Source: JABCPE02 sp963520375 (lineage in GTDB: Bacteria > Bacteroidota > Bacteroidia > Flavobacteriales > Weeksellaceae). Taken from it: DNA of 64,000 nucleotides. This document shows positions 60,710 to 64,000 of the stretch, one piece after another; within the stretch, counting starts at the first letter, position 1, and each line of letters starts with the position of its first letter. A program made the translations under genes and the position numbers. The stretch lies in assembly GCA_963520375.1 (NCBI GenBank), contig CAUQQF010000009.1, positions 1-64,000 on the forward strand, in the 5' to 3' direction. The notes under the pieces were generated by a model, which made no database searches, had not been told where the DNA came from, and worked only from the letters and a program-made list of their open reading frames with translations.

Positions 60710-62095
60710 ATGAAATTAGTTTTTTTACTTTTACTATTTCTGTTGGGCGGTCTGTTTCCTGCTCAAGATACGGTTCGTGTAAAGCATATACATGAAGATT
60801 TTCAGATAATGGCAAGTGGAGTGGATTTCCGAGGGATGAGCCGCCGCCAGTTCGCATCAAAGTGGAAGGAGCAATATTCTTCAATTAAGGAAAGTAATCT
60901 TGTAGATATACTCATTGTCCAAGACAAAAAAACTAAAAAATATGGATATGTAACCTTTGATAATAAGAAAGTAACGCCCATAGAGTATGATGATGCCCAA
61001 GGCTTTGGTTATCCTGAAAAAATTGCTTGGGTAAAGAAAAATAACAAGTGGGGCGGTATCAATACCAAAGGAGAAAATGTCATTCCTTTTCTTTATGAAG
61101 AAGCTCTGGAGTTCAGCTCCTCAAGGGCTTTAGTAAAATTCAAGGGACAATGGGGCTTTGTCGATAAAGATAGCAAAATGCTGATTCCTGCAGAATACGA
61201 AGAAGCTGAATCCTTCCATCACAATACTGACTACACCAAAGCCAAGAAAAATGGACTGTGGGGATTTATTAATAAAGATGGTAAAACACTCATTCCCTTT
61301 GAGTATGATGCTATCCGCACAGATGATTATTATCCAAAACCCAAAGATAAAATAAGGGCAGTAAAAAATGGCAAAATGGGTGTCATTGACTGGGATAACA
61401 AGGTCATCATTCCCTTTATATATGCCAATATACTTCCAGCTACAGAAGGTATCCATGTAGTGTTTAAAGATGGAAAAATAGGCTACATAAAGGAAACAGG
61501 AGAAATACTCGTTTCTCCGAAGTATGAAACCATGTGGCTTATTTTTCATCACTATGTGAGCCGATTTGAAAAGGGTACTGCTTTGGTGAAACTCAATGAC
61601 AAATTTGGGTTTATCAATACCCAAGGAGAAGAAATAATTCCTTGTAAATATGAAGCTGTTAAGGGATCTTATTTCAGAGAAGGAATAATCCCTGTGAGGT
61701 ATAATGGTAAATGGGGCTACATCAACCAGAAAAATGAAATAATAGCTCCCTTTGTGTATGATGAAGCGGAGTATTTTTCTAATTCTTTTTCTGACGATTC
61801 TTTTGAAAATGGCTTTGCGAAAGTAAGGCGTGGAGATAAATGGGGCTACATCAATACCCAAGGTAAGGAGGTGATTCCTGTAATATATGACAAATTAGGA
61901 AATTATATTTTCAAGGGGCTTTGTGAAGCAAAACGCGATGAAAAGTGGGGCTTTGTAAATACAGAAGGCAAGGAAGTAATTCCTATTATATACGACTGGG
62001 TCAATCTTTTTAATAGCTGTGGAGGTTCTATAGAAGCGCATCTTGGCAAAAAGAAATTCTACATGGACTTGCAGGGAAATCCGAAAAAAGAGTGA
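60710..62095 (+). CDS. Exported WG-repeat protein
   Basis: A signal peptide (residues 1-18, ending FPAQ) precedes about ten WG repeats through most of the 461-residue chain. Each unit reads K-W-G-[YF]-[IV]-N-x-x-G-[KE]-x-[VI]-I-P-x-x-Y-[DE], for example KWGYINTQGKEVIPVIYDKL. The first unit has KYGYVTFD in place of the WG dipeptide. WG repeats form beta-rich binding surfaces of unknown ligand. It leads a run of four genes whose other members I do not recognise, and nearby DNA is more A/T-rich than in lptF/G. Confidence 0.9.
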   Translation: MKLVFLLLLFLLGGLFPAQDTVRVKHIHEDFQIMASGVDFRGMSRRQFASKWKEQYSSIKESNLVDILIVQDKKTKKYGYVTFDNKKVTPIEYDDAQGFGYPEKIAWVKKNNKWGGINTKGENVIPFLYEEALEFSSSRALVKFKGQWGFVDKDSKMLIPAEYEEAESFHHNTDYTKAKKNGLWGFINKDGKTLIPFEYDAIRTDDYYPKPKDKIRAVKNGKMGVIDWDNKVIIPFIYANILPATEGIHVVFKDGKIGYIKETGEILVSPKYETMWLIFHHYVSRFEKGTALVKLNDKFGFINTQGEEIIPCKYEAVKGSYFREGIIPVRYNGKWGYINQKNEIIAPFVYDEAEYFSNSFSDDSFENGFAKVRRGDKWGYINTQGKEVIPVIYDKLGNYIFKGLCEAKRDEKWGFVNTEGKEVIPIIYDWVNLFNSCGGSIEAHLGKKKFYMDLQGNPKKE

Positions 62096-62151
62096 ATTTA
62101 TCTTTAATGTTAAAAACAACAAAACCAGATAAACTACAAAAAGATAACAAT

Positions 62152-62751
62152 ATGCTAAAACTAAAGAAAGATTTTATTGATACCATAGATAGTGTATATC
62201 TTATTAAGATTACAGATGATTTATACTCTATCTGTCAGCATCGAGGAAATACATTTTTTGAATTTTTTGATGTATTTTTCTCTGATTTCAATGAAGAGAT
62301 AAAAATAGACCTAAATGAAACAAAAATTTTATTCACAAAAAGCTGTGCTGCAGATAAATTTAAGGACTTTTTTGTAAAAGAGATTACTTCTGTCATACCC
62401 AATAGCAGAGCAATAGAAACCATCTATTTGCATCCATTTCATTATCTTTTGAAAGGACTACAAAATGAGGGTGATGTTAATCAATATGTTTCTTTAGTTA
62501 AACTAACAAACATATATAAAAGCGTTGATTATGAAATTGTTATAGAACAACTTAATGAACAAAACAATCTTCAAGAGATTTACAAATATAGCTCTTTTGG
62601 TATGGCTGGTTCAGCAGATAAAATACAAGAAGAATTATCTAACTATGTTAAAACTGGGATTTTATGGGGGAGAGAAAAAAGTACCCTATTCCCAACAATA
62701 TCAATGGAAATACTCCAAAATTATATTTTACAAACCCAAAATTCATTGTAG
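62152..62751 (+). CDS. Unrecognised cytoplasmic protein
   Basis: No family recognised. A product of about 200 residues, mixed alpha/beta by composition (LKKDFIDTIDSVYLIKI; FFVKEITSVIPNSRAIETIYLHPF; GMAGSADKIQEELSNYV), no signal peptide or membrane segment. I use ATG 62152, which follows an A-rich leader; the same frame is open from GTG 62092, which overlaps the WG gene stop codon (GTGA), so a longer coupled form is possible. Size, A/T richness and position beside a WG-repeat gene would suit an immunity-type or other accessory protein (inference). Confidence 0.65.
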   Translation: MLKLKKDFIDTIDSVYLIKITDDLYSICQHRGNTFFEFFDVFFSDFNEEIKIDLNETKILFTKSCAADKFKDFFVKEITSVIPNSRAIETIYLHPFHYLLKGLQNEGDVNQYVSLVKLTNIYKSVDYEIVIEQLNEQNNLQEIYKYSSFGMAGSADKIQEELSNYVKTGILWGREKSTLFPTISMEILQNYILQTQNSL

Positions 62752-62774
62752 TTTTACTCCCTTATTTTACTTAT

Positions 62775-63458
62775 ATGGACAAAGATGAATTCTTAAAAAA
62801 ACTAATTGCTTTTATTGCTGATAATTCTAGCGAATTACACCCTAAAGTATTTAAAAATAAAATACGGTTTGGTATAAACAAAAGTTCCTATACAGAAATG
62901 CGGTTTGACTATTCCCAAAATTATAAGGGATTTTATTTGCAACTAGCGTCTTATAACAAGGATGTAGGTGATTTTTTTGAGCAAGAGATGGGTAATGCTT
63001 TTTTAAAGATGTTAGAAGACGAATCAAAGGAGTTCCGTAATCTTTTTTTTACACAAAACTCCTTCCAAATTTCGCACTACTATTATGGATTCCCAATAAT
63101 GACTAATGATAATACTGGGCATCTATATCCAGAGATGGGTACTACTATCTTTAATGATGTTTTAAGGAATTTGCAAGCCAACCATTTTAAGTTTATTCAA
63201 GCTGCAGAAGTCTTATCACCTGATTTACTGCATTATATTAAAAAGTTTCCTTCCTGTTTTTTCAATACGGCATTGGTTGCTTTATTGATAATAGAAAAAA
63301 ACCTTTTATCATTAGATGATGAAAGAGTACAAGGCTTGTTTGAATACGATAACATGGTCACCAAAAACGAATGCAAACTATTTAGTCCATTTGATTTAAT
63401 TTTTGGTAAGAAAGATTACCAGCAAACTGCTAAACAACGGATTTTACAGCGAAAATAA
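62775..63458 (+). CDS. Unrecognised cytoplasmic protein
   Basis: No family recognised. 227 residues from ATG 62775 (MDKDEFLKKLIAFIADNSSEL). The frame is open 37 codons further upstream, but those residues overlap the previous gene and do not look coding. The protein is rich in aromatic residues and has no signal peptide. NNTALVALLI-like helices near the end (CFFNTALVALLIIEKNLLS) and the start FLKKLIAFIA suggest helical ends around a beta core. It begins 23 bases after the preceding gene and is probably cotranscribed with it. Confidence 0.7.
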   Translation: MDKDEFLKKLIAFIADNSSELHPKVFKNKIRFGINKSSYTEMRFDYSQNYKGFYLQLASYNKDVGDFFEQEMGNAFLKMLEDESKEFRNLFFTQNSFQISHYYYGFPIMTNDNTGHLYPEMGTTIFNDVLRNLQANHFKFIQAAEVLSPDLLHYIKKFPSCFFNTALVALLIIEKNLLSLDDERVQGLFEYDNMVTKNECKLFSPFDLIFGKKDYQQTAKQRILQRK

Positions 63459-63497
63459 TCGACTCTGCAGTTTTCATACCAACTAAAAAAACAATTC

Positions 63498-63872
63498 ATG
63501 AAACTCACTGACATACAGAACTATGAACTCGTAAACAATCTATCTGATGCGAAAATTCATTCCATCTATTTTAATTTTGATGCGGATAATTTAGAGCAGC
63601 CACAGGATTTGGTAATTTCTGTAAGTAAACTGAATGCTGATTTGGAACGGTATCAGTTAGTTTTTCATAACACGAGCAGTTTTAATGTAAAAATCCAAGC
63701 TGGAGAGCAGTCTATAAACCCTCTTTGCTACTCTGGCGACAGCTTGTATATCCAGTCTATTTGGTGCAAAGAGAAAACAGAAAAACATCAGCACTGGGAG
63801 ATTATACTAATTGACAACGGAGGGAATATTGATATATTTGCAGAAAAGCTATTCATTCAGAAATTGGATTAA
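63498..63872 (+). CDS. Unrecognised small protein
   Basis: A 124-residue protein, probably all-beta (YELVNNLSDAKIHSIYFNFD; DLVISVSKLNADLERYQLVFH; HWEIILIDNGGNIDIFAEKLFI). No signal peptide, no known motif, one pair of Cys (LCYSG and IWCKE). It starts 39 bases after the previous gene and is the last complete gene of the window; the remaining 128 bases hold nothing I can name. Confidence 0.7.
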   Translation: MKLTDIQNYELVNNLSDAKIHSIYFNFDADNLEQPQDLVISVSKLNADLERYQLVFHNTSSFNVKIQAGEQSINPLCYSGDSLYIQSIWCKEKTEKHQHWEIILIDNGGNIDIFAEKLFIQKLD

Positions 63873-64000
63873 ATAACTTTTTCAGATTGACAAAAGGAAA
63901 ATCATGTTTAATAAGGAAAATCTTTCTAATGGAAATATCATTATAAATTAGGATATTTGCTTTGGAAAGATTTATTTTTGATTAAAATATAAAAAAATAA

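Noticed and set aside
62664..62774. Upstream extension of the gene at 62775
   Set aside because: It overlaps the end of the previous gene, and the extra residues are Asn/Pro/Tyr-rich and unlike a protein start.

Overview
The window looks like a chromosomal segment of a flavobacterium, most likely in or near the family Weeksellaceae (Chryseobacterium/Riemerella/Bergeyella type). This rests on low G+C by eye, many copies of the Bacteroidota -7 promoter box TAnnTTTG, the gliding lipoprotein gene gldB, a secreted protease with a type IX secretion (T9SS) C-terminal signal, a fused SecDF and a class II HMG-CoA reductase. The genus cannot be fixed from the sequence alone. I see no insertion sequence, prophage, CRISPR array or rRNA, and only one tRNA (Gln-UUG, near the left end).

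Layout. 1-700: no convincing protein gene; a 12-bp tandem repeat, the terminator of the tRNA, and tRNA-Gln. 700-7.4 kb: HMG-CoA reductase, M1 peptidase, a TerB-like protein, a TonB-C-domain protein, triosephosphate isomerase, RdgB-type NTPase and a DAHP synthase/chorismate mutase fusion. 7.4-9.6 kb: a patatin-like phospholipase behind four tandem paralogous small membrane proteins. 9.6-17.4 kb: lipoamide dehydrogenase, an L,D-transpeptidase-like protein, QueG, an acyl-CoA ligase, an esterase, a Sel1-repeat protein and Nfu. 17.4-25.1 kb: SecDF, a 775-residue repeat protein with a 17-residue period, and the T9SS-type subtilase. 25.2-31.2 kb: an overlapping ytxJ/crp/dapF/mltG operon, pncA, a rhodanese, murB and an aminotransferase. 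31.3-32.6 kb: a barnase-type RNase with its barstar and a second, divergent barstar homologue. 32.6-38.9 kb: recQ-fmt-fabH, folK, sppA. 38.9-41.8 kb: a duplicated uncharacterised family and a zinc-ribbon protein. 41.9-47.6 kb: a purM/HD/phosphatase/purN/DUF302 operon and gldB-tsaC. 47.6-51.6 kb: nadE, a leucine-rich-repeat-like protein and a large SUKH+SUFU protein. 51.6-60.7 kb: ung, mutS2, a fused UMP synthase, ftsK, lolA, lptF/G. 60.7-63.9 kb: a WG-repeat protein and three unrecognised genes.

How the genes work together. Most of the window is housekeeping: purines (purM, purN), UMP (pyrE-pyrF fusion), folate, NAD (nadE, pncA), cell wall (dapF, murB, mltG, L,D-transpeptidase), envelope traffic (secDF, lolA, lptF/G, sppA, gldB) and DNA upkeep (ung, mutS2, recQ, ftsK). 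Between these lie accessory islands whose recognisable domains belong to bacterial conflict systems: barnase/barstar, SUKH and SUFU immunity folds, and LRR or WG repeats. The most distinctive unexplained items are the four-gene membrane array beside the patatin, the divergent second barstar, the duplicated family at 39-40.6 kb, and short tandem 11-12 bp motifs at three intergenic sites (382, 40724 and 52357) that look like recombination footprints.
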